Part shown: positions 21,901 to 33,387 of the stretch, one piece after another
Layout of the letters: every line of letters starts with the position of its first letter
Numbering within the stretch: the stretch's first letter is position 1
DNA from: Beroe forskalii
Lineage: Eukaryota > Ctenophora > Nuda > Beroida > Beroidae
Assembly (NCBI GenBank): GCA_011033025.1
Contig: WFMF01000142.1
Span: forward strand, 124,001 to 188,000
Reading direction: 5' to 3'
DNA length: 64,000 bases
Notes under the pieces: model-generated
The model's database searches: none
What the model saw: the letters and a program-made list of their open reading frames with translations, nothing else
What the model was told of the DNA's origin: nothing
Made by a program: the position numbers and the translations under genes

Positions 21901-23127
21901 GTGAACTAGATGGTCATTACGTTGTAAGGCAAGAACAAAATACCCTTATTTAAGAAATTATTAATAAATTTGTATTTTTCGAAATGATGGTCTTGATGCA
22001 GAAAAGTAATTTCTTTGTGGCCTAGGACTTTAAGTGTGACAATTTAAATACCAATCTATGATTACAATTGACAACCATATTATTTGTGAGTTTGTGATTT
22101 AATTTTATCAGATGACATAATTATTTATTATTATTTATTCTATACCCTATTTATTGATTGATGTTTTTGACGGGCCTCCCTGTAATAATGGTTAACGCTG
22201 TGTTGGGAGTTTAGCCCAGATTTTGCACTTGATTTATATTTTCTGTGCTATTTTGGTTAAGTAGGAATGACAGAATATTTTAACCTGAATGACATTGTAA
22301 AATATATTTCATGTAAAATTTGAATTTTGAAATAAAAAAAATTTGGGACAATTGGGACAAACAAAAAGTTGAAAAAATCAGCCATTTATCATTTTTGACA
22401 TTGATCTAAGTTTTTCTATCATTGAAGTATTGAAATGAAAGTTATATTCCTACTACTGAAATTTAAATTGAAAGTAGAACATATTTTGGTTGTGTTTGTT
22501 TGCGAAACAAAATCATTTGAGCCCCAGTTGTCTCTGTCACTTTTGTCCCAATTGTCCCAAATGTCCCATTTGTCCCAAATGTCCCAATTGTCCCAGTCTG
22601 CATCCACTTTTTTGAATCCCATTTGGTCCATTTTCTCTGTCCCAATTGTCCCATTTGTCCCAAATGTCCCAATTGTCCCAGTCTGCATTCACTTCTTTGA
22701 GTCCCATTTCTTCCATTTTCTCTGTCCCATTTGTCCCAAATGTCCCATTTGTCCCAAATGTCCCATTTGTCCCAATTGTCCCTGTCCCAATTCACTTTTT
22801 CTTGAGTTTGGGACAATTGGGACAGTGACACCCCCTGTATAAACATAAACATCATAAATTCACACACCATAAATTCACACATCATACACATCATCGCACT
22901 AATGAATTCATGCTTGCTACCCAGTTCATCAAGCACTCATTCCAGAAAACCAACTCATCAGGACAGATAATGTACTATTGGTCATCGATAATTCTAATGA
23001 GTAATGTAGTGTGGGTATTATAGAAACCTTAAAAACATTTGGAGGAGGAAGCATGTGTGGTCTGTCCTTTAACATGTATGCTGGGTTAGTAAGAGACCGG
23101 AATGGTGAAATGGCTGGCAGTGGTTCC
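18928..23127 (-). CDS. TSNAXIP1: Translin-associated factor X-interacting protein 1-like, partial
   Basis: Five minus-strand exons: 23028-23127, 19986-20078, 19585-19713, 19274-19408 and 18928-19055. The family is a sperm/cilium-associated coiled-coil protein binding translin-associated factor X. Matching stretches of the N-terminal domain are PHYLEQLESYLHHELRLL, TRLQ|VYREVFEYLINDFKTY and IKQEYELVL...EERLKELDPLK, followed by coiled coil (KLDKLTEANDKRMQDL). Joins between exons keep frame. The gene has no start or stop in view; family members continue well past this coiled coil, yet the last exon ends with a donor only 700 bp before the ING arm. Either the remaining exons lie beyond the ING gene or the duplication cut the gene. 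The 23028-19986 intron holds a nested transposon and LINE. Confidence 0.82.
20751..22341 (+). mobile_element. 5'-truncated LINE with open reverse-transcriptase frame
   Basis: A frame open from the insertion point to TAA at 21881-21883 encodes the C-terminal part of a non-LTR reverse transcriptase, including GVPQGSILGPLLFVLFINDM and the catalytic YADD in IALYADDTKIW, then a thumb/C-terminal region (DLGVTV, LVRSLFEHCSIIWHP) typical of the CR1/Jockey group. A 3' UTR ends in an A-rich tail (AATAAAAAAAA). The 17-bp target duplication TTTGGGACAATTGGGAC lies at 20734-20750 and 22342-22358. The apparent first codons before 20751 belong to the target, not the element. An intact frame and perfect duplication mean a recent insertion. 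Confidence 0.92.
22510..22830. repeat. GTCCCAAATGTCCCATTT minisatellite
   Basis: 9-bp half-units (TGTCCCAAT, TGTCCCAAA, TGTCCCATT) are repeated tens of times, with a larger repeat marked by CAGTCTGCATCCACTTT at 22591 and 22680. It is the body of the TIR element at 20667-22837. Open frames through it are artefacts of the 9-bp period. Confidence 0.93.
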
Positions 23128-24862
23128 CTGAAATTTTACCTTTTATGAAAACCATAGAAAATTCTGAGGATTGAATTCAAATAATTAATTTAAGCCTTAA
23201 TGTAAGTATTCAAACTTATTCAAATTAATAACCAGCATGCAAAAAATGCTTAAGTAATGTGGTAGGTACCTAGGTAAATTTGAATAAACAAAATCACTTA
23301 CAGTTTTTCCTGCATTCTGTTTACAGTACCCATTAACGACTTTTCCCCTAGACAGGGAAGTTGTACAATAATCATATGAAGGACAAAATCAGGAAATGAA
23401 GTCCCAAAAGATGAAGATAAAATCATGTGTACCCTCATTAGGTAACTTACATTATTGCTTTGATAATAATCATAATAATATAAGTAGTACATAGGTGGGT
23501 TTTGTAGAAATAAACTGAAAATGTTTACAGCAAAAGATGCAGTTAATCAATAGTGACATGCCTAATGGATACATTGGCATGTTGAATAATCTATGCTTGA
23601 TGCATTTAAATTGTGCTAGCTTTGTCAGATGACAAAACTTTCATCTGACCATGGTAGCAACTGAAAAACCAGTCAACTTGAAACAATCAGTATATGGAGT
23701 ATCCCTGATCCTCATTGCATGAACTGTAAATTTCAAGTAAATCGGTGTTTCAGTTCCTGGCACAGGTAATTTCAAAGTTTTGAGTCATGTGACCAAGCCG
23801 GCACATTCCAGAGTGTTGATTTTGATAATAAATCCATTTCCATGTTTCTCACTGTCCAATACATCAAATGTTTTAAAAATTCAACAATTTTTAAAACATT
23901 GTTTTTATGTGACAGTTGACTTGATCTTTTGATCTAGTTTGACCAGATGGAGCTATGAATTCCCTACACTGGACAAAGACTAATGATGAACTTAAATGCC
24001 TAAATGAACTTGAAGCTTATGAACCTAACACACCATCTAGTGGTTGGGGGAGCGTTGGGCGCCCGTCAAATGCATTCAACCCCACAACACGGTCGCAAGT
24101 CCGTGTGCCACAGTGTTAGCTTTCATTACACCATATCATTTTTGGTGTCTCATTAAGATATTTTGTTTGGATCTACCTAGATCTCTGATGAAGGTATCTC
24201 ACTTGGATCCTGTCAAAGACTAAGGAAAGAGCTGTTGGAAAGTTTTGTGGCTTGACTGTACAAAGATGACTGTATTTGTATCCCAAAGATAAACACTCAT
24301 GCTTTAGAGAATAAGATTTAAGAACTGAGATCAGGATAAGTATTTATTTTGAAAAAGGTATTGCAATTGATTTGGGTTGGTGGATATGAGTGATGAGCTA
24401 TTCTAGAAGTGCCCAGAAAGATTGCACATATTGATAAATTGACTGACATTCTTCAGTTCCCCTGCCACTGTATCCCCAATAACTCAATAAGGGGTTACAT
24501 TTCATATGTACCTACAGACACACCATTGCAGCCTTGAACTTCAAATATAACTTCAAATATAAAAATTTAGAATGAAAACTGGCCAAAGTCTTAAATTAAG
24601 AATTCTTGACTGGATAAGGAGTTGTCTGCACAGGATGTTGCATGCACCTGTAATGAACCAATGCATTCCAGACCGACTAATGGCAGAGTAACGAGAGTCA
24701 ACATATGGAATCAATATATGGAAATAGAATAATAATAATGATAATAATAAATAATATAGGGGTTTTACAATAATGTAACACAAATGGCTCTGCAAATATT
24801 AAAAAATAACAAACTTCATCATTCAATTCCACACATTATAGCCAAGGTATCCTAATAACAGA

Positions 24863-25023
24863 GGCGTGTCGAACTCATATATGCACGGCCTTTCCATGCA
24901 ATGCGCGGCGTAATCGTGCGCGGCTCACTGCCTGTTAATTACAAGCAGTCAACAGTCAAGCAGTGAGCCGCGCACGATAACGCCGCTCATGGAAAAGCCG
25001 CGCACATATGAGTTCGACACGCC
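24863..25023. mobile_element. Foldback MITE, about 160 bp
   Basis: Left arm GGCGTGTCGAACTCATAT onward and right arm ending ATGAGTTCGACACGCC are inverted copies over about 70 bp, including inner CGTGCGCGGCTCACTGC and its complement. The loop is about 25 bp. No coding. No clear target duplication was seen. Confidence 0.88.
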
Positions 25024-25327
25024 ACCGTTAGATGAGGAAGAAGTTTGAGCGCGCGCGCGCCGCGCAACGCAAGTCGCAAACAGGGATATTTGTGTCTAGC
25101 AAGTAAAAATGTTTTAAGCGGCACGAGGCCCGCACGTCTGTCGTCTGGTTACTTGGTTAGGGGAATTGTTTTTTAATTCAACTTGACGACCCGGACGATC
25201 ATGCGATGTTTGTCCCTAATTCTTCTGACTTGTTGTTAAACAAAGCATGAGCAAAGGCGTAATAATGTCACAATGACCAATGACGCGACGTACAAATGTA
25301 GAACGTTGCTACGCGCGCGTTCGGTAT

Positions 25328-25571
25328 GTCTCCCAGGCCATATAAACGGCTCTGAGTGACGTCACAGATCTAAACGTCAATTTTTCTGTATCCTAAACCT
25401 AACCATTGCCCTAACCAAAACCCTAACCTTAATCCTAACCCTGAACCTTACAAATCCTGACGCTAACCAAAACCCTAACCTTAATGCTTAAAGCGCTAGA
25501 TGCGCTTAATTATATTTGTCTGAGTGACGTTATTGTCATAGATAATGAAGGCTCCCGTTTACATGGGAGAC
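25328..25571. mobile_element. Small TIR element filled with telomere-like repeats
   Basis: Ends GTCTCCCAGGCCATATAAACGG and the inverted form CCGTTTACATGGGAGAC enclose two GAGTGACGT motifs and a block of degenerate CCTAACC/CCCTAAC repeats (about 25393-25485). The imperfect units and flanking inverted ends argue for a mobile element rather than a former telomere. Confidence 0.65.
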
Positions 25572-25887
25572 GCACCGCGCGTTCCCTTAACCAGGGGTGT
25601 CGATAGCGATTGCCACAAATTTGATTGTAGCACTGAAAATGTTCTGACTAGGACTGTGCACAACATGAATCAGTTTCGGACCGAAAGTGGTGCGGGCAAA
25701 TTTTGGGGCAGCCATTAATGATATTGGGTTCACGATATGACATGTAAATGTGTATACGCAATGAAAGGCTTTAATTTATTGAATCAGACATTGGCTTCCA
25801 CGCCTTGAGACGGGCATCGTATTGTAGCAATGAAAAATAACAACAATAAAATATTTTAATGTGTATGTAGCATGAAAAAAGTGTATT

Positions 25888-26235
25888 GGGCCATGATAGC
25901 TCAGAGATGCATAATCGTGGACATGGTGGGTTCAAGTCCTGCTCCTGGCGACCTGGCAATGGCCCTTTGATTTTCGGATTGCTGTGACACTTGCACTATG
26001 TGCCTAACTGAGCATTACCACAGAAAGGCCCTACCACTCAAAAACATTACTATCTGATACTAACCACAACTGCCAGACAAACATTTGGACTGAAGTCTTA
26101 AGTGTAGGTATCTAATGACCCCTTTGGGATACCTCTACTCTCATTTAAGACTTGGAAGGTTTTCTATATATTTGCTTTGCTGTTTTCCTCACCTAGCTTA
26201 TTCTCATTATAGGCACTGATGATGATGATGTGTGA
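25888..26235 (+). mobile_element. tRNA-derived SINE
   Basis: The head has an A-box-like TGATAGCTCAGAG and a B-box GGTTCAAGTCC spaced as in a tRNA, but the stems do not close as a real tRNA. An unrelated body follows and ends in a (GAT)n-type tail, GATGATGATGATG. RNA polymerase III would be the expected promoter user. Confidence 0.65.
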
Positions 26236-28202
26236 AACGAAAGATTTCTGCCTCATTTTAATGAGAGTTTAATTCAGTATATCAGCATTAATTCATTCTT
26301 GTCAGAGCGATTGGGAATTCATGTATTCATAGGTATCTAGTATACATTAAAAACACGATTACAGAATTAAAAGTAAGGCACCTGCATCATTCTGCATTGA
26401 TCAAATAAACAGATCAAATGAAAAAACACACAATTGCTCATGCTTACTGTTTTGTGTTGACATCATCATAAAAATGTACTGTACATGCTTTTAATTTGAT
26501 CAATCCATTCAATCAATGCAGATCGATGAACCATTGTACTTTACTCCCACCTAAATTACAATATATTATTTCATTTGCATTCTCTTCAGAGATTTTTTCA
26601 AAGAAAAAATACAATTAAATGACACACAAAAATAATTAAACCTTGACAAGTTCAATCCTAAAGAAGACTGAGGTGAACTAACAATTTAAATGCTGCAGAC
26701 ATAAATGGATTCTCCCACTGCACTGTTATTTTTTTATTTACTATGATGGTTGCATGCCACTATTGGAAAGCAGATGTCAGATTGTCATTTACATAACCCT
26801 GAAGCTTTGTTTGTTAAGTTAATTTAGTTGAGTTAGAGCTAGATAGTTTTATATATTTGTTGGTGGCATGGGCTAGAAAGTCCAAAATAATGTTCAATTA
26901 AACATTGATGTTATCATCAAAATATTTATAATATATTACTTTTTATTTAGTTTGTTTTTCTATGGTGATCCTTTATGATATCAAGCGAATGAGACTTAGT
27001 GAATGAAACTCAATGTTGATGTTCTCTAAGAATATTATGAGTAAAGTCTTGTTAACTGTGGTGTCTCGACCTTTTGAGTGTATTGTGCCATGCTTGTGTG
27101 CTTTTTAATGCACATTGAAATGAAAGTACTACGCGCACTGTCACATGCAGCAAAAAAAGCACTCAGCTGCAGCGTATTTGGCCATGCCTCAACCCTCAAA
27201 AGGTCAAGACACCTTGGTAACAGTCTTTGCTATTGGCTAAGTGCTTTCCCTCAGCACAACCAAGAAGCTTCTTTAAATATATTCATTGGAAAATTATTCT
27301 ACTGCAAAATTATTTGCAATTCAATTCAATTCAGAATTGACAATTGAATTGAATTGAATAATATGTTCACTTTTAAATTCCCCAAATTCAGAAGCACCAC
27401 AGATCTTCAAAAAGAAATACAATAAAAGAACTGCATATCTTTTAACTTTGCACTTTTAAAAGTTTAAACTGGCCCTTAGGGCCAGTTTATGTATAATCAC
27501 CAAGAGGGAGGGGGAGGGGGTTTCCAAATGAATATGTTACATGTTATTGTAACAAATACAACTACTGTAAACTTGATTACGAGGGGGAGGGGGGGGGGTT
27601 GTAATCGGCCAAAAATTGATTACGTAATATTTGAACAATCCCTAGCTTCATGATATAGCTTCATGTATTCTTTTCATGATATCAGCTATAGCAATCTATC
27701 CCAAATAGCATGACATATGGGGGTAGAAGGAGTTAAATAATAACACCAGTAGTGGTAGTTATGAGCTATTGTAACTATTGTACCAAGCAAAGGGTAATAG
27801 TACTTGAAAATATTGAAGAAGCAAATTCAGGTAAATTTTGTCAAATATTATGATTTTCCTACCCTGATTGCATTTTCCCATACAAGACAGCATTGATGTA
27901 GGGTTAACTGACATACAAATTCTGTGGAATGTGTGCTAACTACCCTTGTCATCAATGTTAAACCTGCTTCCTAGACACATGCTTGTGGTGTGCAGTGCGC
28001 TTTAGCCAAACAATATCATTTGCTTGGTTCTGTGAAATTTCCCATAAATAATAAATATAATACCTAATTTAAAATCAGAAGAAGCCTTGTGCTAATACTT
28101 CTTTGACTGCAAATTTTATATTGAAACTAGAGATTGGGAGTGAAATTATGCTCTTTTAAAATTATGCACAATCAGTTTTGCTTATTGTGCAATCAATTTT
28201 AG

Positions 28203-31200
28203 GGCCAAAAATTTTAAAAATTCATTTCTCAGCAACATCCGAGTTCATTGAATCTCAAGTTATTATTGGACTAGACTGTGAGTGGAATTCAGACAAAAAC
28301 TCAAAGGTAAACCACAGTATCTATATTTGTAACTCACATAAAGACTAGCTTATATAACATCAAGATCGAAGATAACAGTACTGTGTTGAATGTTGATATC
28401 TAATTTCAAACACAAGGAAGTGTCTTCTAGATCCTTAAGGTATAAAACCAACTTCTGTCCCTATGGTTGTTTGTATATGGCCTAGCCTGGCGAGCTTAGT
28501 GGATGTCCTTCTTTCTTTTCCTAAAATTTCTTTTCCTTGCTGAATGGCATGTTAAACAAGGAACTGAAGCTGAGAGGTTCCGTTCAGTATGAACAACTAT
28601 TGTGTCAAATGTTGGTATATACAAAGTGTGTTTCTCAACACAACCCCAGATTGTTTTGTAGAGCACTGTTCCATTAATAGGCCAATTACTATTGTGAAAA
28701 AGTATTTATAGCAAGTAAAAAATTCCTAATATTCTTACATATGTGCAAAGGTTACTCATTCAATTCACATGTCATCTTCATTTTGCTGTGTCTTGGTAAT
28801 TTATAAGTTTGGTGCTACCATGCACCACAAATCTCACCATGCTAGACCATCAACCATGCCAATTTGATGCTTGCTAGTCACAGATGTAGAGTTTGTCTGT
28901 TTTGACCCTGGCCTCTCCTCAAAATCTTATCTATAGTTACTGTTTTGTAACTTATTCTTGAGTAACTTTCAGTAACTTTCTGTGCAACTCAGATCATACT
29001 TGAACTCCGCAGATTTCACTGATACAAGTTGCTACGTTTTCAGAAGTCCTACTTTTCCGTTTATCAAAATACAGATATTGGGAAGTACCACAAAAGCTTA
29101 AGTCAGTGCTGGAAGATGTAAACGTTATTAAGGTTTGCACACGTAGTGAGGTGCTGCTCCATATATTAATTCATGACATCTTATTTTGCTTTTTTTGTGA
29201 AATGAAATCCAATTTTGTATTATTTCTGAATATTTTCAAACTGACTATTCATCACTTTGTAGCTCGGTGTAAACATTGTGCATGATGCTGGGAAACTTAA
29301 AAGTGAGCGAGGATGTTTCGTGAGAGGATGGGTTGATCTGCGGTCAATTGCAGTGTCACGGCCAGCATTTGGAAAGGTCCTTGTTAGGAAAGTAAAACAG
29401 TTTGAGGAGGAACTGAACTTGAAGTATAAAGAGGATCACGATAACGTGAGTTCTTGAGTTTTTTAAGGATCAAATCAAAACATCTATGTGATATGTCACA
29501 CCTTTAATAATAAAGTTTGCTCCATGACTGATATTCTGCTCAAATTTGATGCATTTGTAATTATTTAAAGTTGGAAATAAATCACTGAAATCAAATAAAG
29601 TAGGTAATGATTTATAGCTTATTAACCCCACAGGAAGCATTAAATCTAGAAGCTAGAAAGCAGAAAAAGATGAGGAGATACAGTTGGTTTCCCAAGCTGG
29701 GACTTGGATCCCTATCTGAAGACTGCTTGGGGTTGCGTTTACAGAAGAACAGCTCTGCAAGATATAGAGGTATGTTAACTTGAGTGCAATAATTGAACTG
29801 AATTGAACTTCCCAAAATTATAATTGGTAATTAGTCACCTTTATTTCATATTGTTGAACAATGAACATAGGACCATATTGTTATGAATACTTTAAATCTA
29901 AGTATAGCATTATACACTGTTATACAGTCCGTATCTATTGTAAAATACACTGTACTACAGTTAACAATTTATTGATAACAAGCATGAATACTGACTATTA
30001 GTATCTTCCAATATTTTCCTAACAATAATCCAACAATTTGCACAATTTATTGAGCTTTTTCTAAACGTCCAATGATAAATGATGCTCTGACAAGACCCCA
30101 TGACATTAATTGAACTGTACTGACTCAAACTGCCTCAGGCAGTCAAAATTTTATCGTAATAAATAAAGATTTGACATGAAGTGCAGTAACATGATCCATA
30201 TTGCATAGTCAGGGCTTTTCACTGCTAAGACTTATTACGTGCTTGTGTCAAATATTGTGATCTTGCGATCTTTTCGTAGGTATTCAGGGTATTTCGTCCA
30301 TGGGATTATATAACAAATCACAATACACTGTGACAATTGACTGTACTTAAAATGAATCTTGCCTTTACGAGCATTTTCCTTTCCAAATATAATCTTGAGT
30401 CTTGTCTCTTGCTTAATATGTTATATTTTGCCTTGATTTTTTAGCCCTCTTTCATGATCACTATCTAAGGGCAACGTTCTTTCTCCTCAAACCCCCACTT
30501 AATATGCCTCTCCCTGACAACCCCCTCAAACCTCCCGCTAGATTGGTTTATACCCATTCTCATCCCCTCCCTCAAACCACCACAAGATATAATAATATCA
30601 TATTATACCTTCAGATAACTGGGAAGCGCGCACTCTCCCCATCCACTCAAACCCCCCTCATGCCCACTCACACCCTCTCCACTCTCTTCAGATAACAGCG
30701 CGGACTCTCTCCCCCCTTTCACACCCCTTAAACCCCTACTAGCATATACCCCACTCTCCTCTTCCCACTCACACCCCCACTTCTCTTCAGATAACTGGGA
30801 AGCGCGGACCCTCTCCCCGAAGCAGATTGACTACGCTGCCGCAGACAGCGCCGTAGCACTGGACATATTTCTGGCTCTGTGTCTCAATGAGACACTTGGG
30901 AGTCCGGTGAGCTTGATAAAGGAGGAGATGGTTTCTAAAGAGAAAATACAGGATCTCATCACACAGCACTGCTCTAGGTAAATGCTTCATCAATTTGGAC
31001 GTAGACGTTTGATAGTTAAACTTTAAATCTGTTGAGGTGAGATCTGTTACAAATCTTTCAGCTACAACTCTAATAATCTAATATTGAGTGAAGGTCTCCA
31101 ATCAATTCCTCCCATCCTGATATTATTGATGCTTTAAATAGTTGAATGAAAATAATTTCATGATTTGCCCAATTGCCCATGATGATACGAGCTGTTGCAT

Positions 31201-32924
31201 TAAAGCATATAGCTGTCATTACAGGTATGCATTATTCATATTATATTTGTCTTTACTTCCTTATTTCAGATTTATCGAGTCTAGAGTAAAGAGGCCGGAG
31301 AAACTCTGTAATGCTCTCATTGCGTCCGTGGACAAAGAGTTTGACTTGACAGATTACGTCTCAAAGAACTACGAAACCAAAGATAAAGGTTAACTTTTAT
31401 CAGTTGTAGGTTGTAGTCTGAAGGGAACTTTCGTATAATGATTGTCGATTGAAAATAACACTTGGTACCATTTACCACTTTTGAATTACAAACACATTGA
31501 TTTCAGTTCTAAGGAAGCCTGGAGGCAAAAAAGGTAAAAAAAGAAAAAGGCAAGGTATTGACAACATACCGAAGGGAAAGAGAAGGTTCGATCAGTTTAT
31601 AAGCTGTTTATTGAAAAACAAGGTATTGAAATAAGACAGAAGGTAACATTTCGATGATAAGCTGTTGGTTGATTTGAATGACTAATTTCAATGATTTCCG
31701 AAAGTCCGTATTACCTTCCCCATGATAGTCCTAATGTCCAGGGAAAGAGAAGCCGCCCCACCGGATGATTTCCAACAAACCCCTCTACGAGAACTGCAAG
31801 CTCTTCGCCCCAGACGGCACCCTGCTCTGTACCTGCAACCAGCAGAAAATAGAGTGGTACATCAGCAAGGAGCTTGCTGTGTCTGTGGAGCAGCCCGAGG
31901 GAGCCCCCATCGCAGCTAAACTCCTCTTTGAGCCGTCCGGCAAGCCCCGGGATGCCTCTGATTTCTACTGTCAGGACAAGGTGAACCAGTGCTGCTGTTG
32001 CGCGGGCACGGAGAAACTGGTGCGGAAAACGTTATCCCGCGGGAGTACCGGAAACACTTATCGGAGCGGTTTAAAGACCGTCAGTCGCACGACGTGGTGT
32101 TGTTGTGTGTGCGGTGTCACTGTGCGAGCAATGTCCTGGATAACTTGCTGAGGGAGGAGCTGGCAACGGAGTTCGGGGTGCCAGTAAACTATAGAAACAC
32201 TTTCACTGTAGTTGACGAGGAAAAGGCGAGGGCTCGGAAGGCTGCGACAGCGCTGATGTCACCAAATCGTGATTCCATCCCTGAGGAACGGAAAGCTGAA
32301 CTCCGCGGAGTTGTGACGGAGTATCTTGGACACGAGCCAAGTGAGGGCGAGCTGGCGGAGCTGAAGAACATTTACAAACATTCAGTGAGAGTGGAGATGA
32401 GTGATGCAACAGATCACGGTACTGAGGTGGTGAGGAAGGTGGTGGAGGAGGGAAAGGAGGAGGAGTTCATTGTGAGGTGGAGAAACTTCTTCCTCAGTTC
32501 CATGAAACCGCAGTATCTGCCCACCGGGTGGGACGTGGGCCACAGAACCAGGGACATGGAGAGCGCTGAGGTGGAAATGGGAGCTGAGGGGAGTGCTGAG
32601 GTTCAGATGCGAGCTGAGGGGAATGCTGAGGTTCAGATGGGTCTGGAAGGTCCGCTTGAGGCGGGAGCAGAGGAGAGTGCTGTGGATCAAGGGGGAGTAG
32701 CACTAAGTGATGGAATGAAGGGGGAGGACAGTGAGTTAGAGGATGGTGAGTTGGAGGAGGAGGAAAGGGAGATTGTGGAAGAAGTGGGTTCAGGCGAAGT
32801 GGAAAATGGGAAAAGTACAGTGGAGGAAGAAAATGGCCTAAAACTGGAGGCGGGCGTAACAATGGAAAAGGACGCAACTCTGGAGCAGAGTGTGGCATTA
32901 GACGAGGGTGTGACACTAAAGTAA
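28203..32924 (+). CDS. EXD2: EXD2-like 3'-5' exonuclease, copy A (5' end not found)
   Basis: Exons: 28203-28306, 29013-29132, 29263-29445, 29634-29769, 30791-30977, 31270-31388, 31507-31533 and 31742-32924; all junction phases agree. EXD2 is a DEDD-family exonuclease implicated in DNA-end resection and organelle RNA metabolism. Motifs: IIGLDCEWN (Exo I), GVNIVHDAGKL (Exo II), and QIDYAAADSAVALDIF (Exo III, Tyr form). The last exon matches the EXD2 C-terminal region (PLYENCKLFAPDGTLLC, IPREYRKHL, SHDVVLLCVRCH) and ends in an acidic repeat tail. In the last exon the frame changes at a run of four A at 32026-32029: both sides match the family but in different frames, so one base seems missing. 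That is either a read error or a disabling change that removes the C-terminal zinc-binding part. No start codon exon is identified. Confidence 0.85.
30605..30790 (+). repeat. Intronic tandem copies of the EXD2-like A splice acceptor
   Basis: TTCAGATAACTGGGAAGCGC, the true acceptor and exon start at 30786-30805, recurs at about 30612 and, shortened, at about 30685, each followed by CTCTCCCC and C-rich CTCAAACCCCC spacer. Each copy therefore contains a pyrimidine tract, an AG and the first exon bases. Confidence 0.85.
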
Positions 32925-33387
32925 AATGATAAGAGTGGAGTGAAGGAGGTAACGTCGTAGCTGGGAAGTTGTACCACTTTGAAATGGTACATGATATTTC
33001 TATGAGAATATAGGGGTACTTACAATCAAGTTATAATGAGAGCAGGGAGGATCCAAAGAAATAGATATTTGAAGTGAAGGATTTATATTCGTTTTTTTAA
33101 TTGTTTCCGTTACTGTAATATGTTTGTCAGCAGAATGACTCAGAAACCAAGTTGGATCAGATTATTGATTCATTTTTTTTCAAGTTGCTTCTCCGTTTTC
33201 ATTAGTGTCCATTGACTCAATCTTATTCAACTCATTGTCTGCTTTTCAACCAATGATTGTAGGAATATTTAGAAAACGTTAACGCTAGAATGAACCATTA
33301 AATTCATCTTGAATCCCCTATCACTAATTCCTCCATCTCTTTGAGCACGATGAATTAGGAGAGGTTCCAGTGTTGCAGAAGAGGAGA
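32925..33387. other. Intergenic spacer between the two EXD2-like genes
   Basis: About 460 bp between the stop of copy A and the first ATG of copy B; no additional exon or repeat seen. It must contain the 3' end of A and probably the promoter of B, unless B is read as an extension of A. Confidence 0.55.

Larger units (their letters stand above)
20667..22837. mobile_element. TIR element with internal minisatellite, split by a LINE
   Basis: Ends TAGGGGGAGTGTCACTGTCC (20667) and, inverted, CAGTGACACCCCCTG (to 22837) are flanked by TA on each side, as for Tc1/mariner-type MITEs. Removing the LINE at 20751-22341 leaves an element of about 560 bp made largely of the TGTCCCAATTGTCCC minisatellite. 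It has no coding capacity. Confidence 0.8.
23128..28202. other. Non-genic 5-kb stretch between TSNAXIP1 and EXD2-like A
   Basis: I find no exons with paired splice sites. It contains a foldback MITE (24863-25023), a TIR element with telomere-like filler (25328-25571), a tRNA-derived SINE (from 25888), a palindromic AATTGAATTG cluster near 27320-27358, and G-runs near 27505 and 27583. The first exons of both flanking genes, which point away from each other, should lie here, so the promoters are probably divergent. Confidence 0.5.

Noticed and set aside
22419-22936. Open frames with WDNWDKWD-like repeats
   Set aside because: Readings of the TGTCCC minisatellite.
25393-25485. Interstitial telomere marking a chromosome fusion
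   Set aside because: Repeats are few and degenerate and sit between inverted ends of a small element.
25888-25960. tRNA gene
   Set aside because: A and B boxes are present but stems do not pair as a tRNA, and a SINE body and tail follow.
32382-32992. Minus-strand open frames opposite the EXD2-like A tail
   Set aside because: Shadows of the acidic repeat tail; no splice or domain support.
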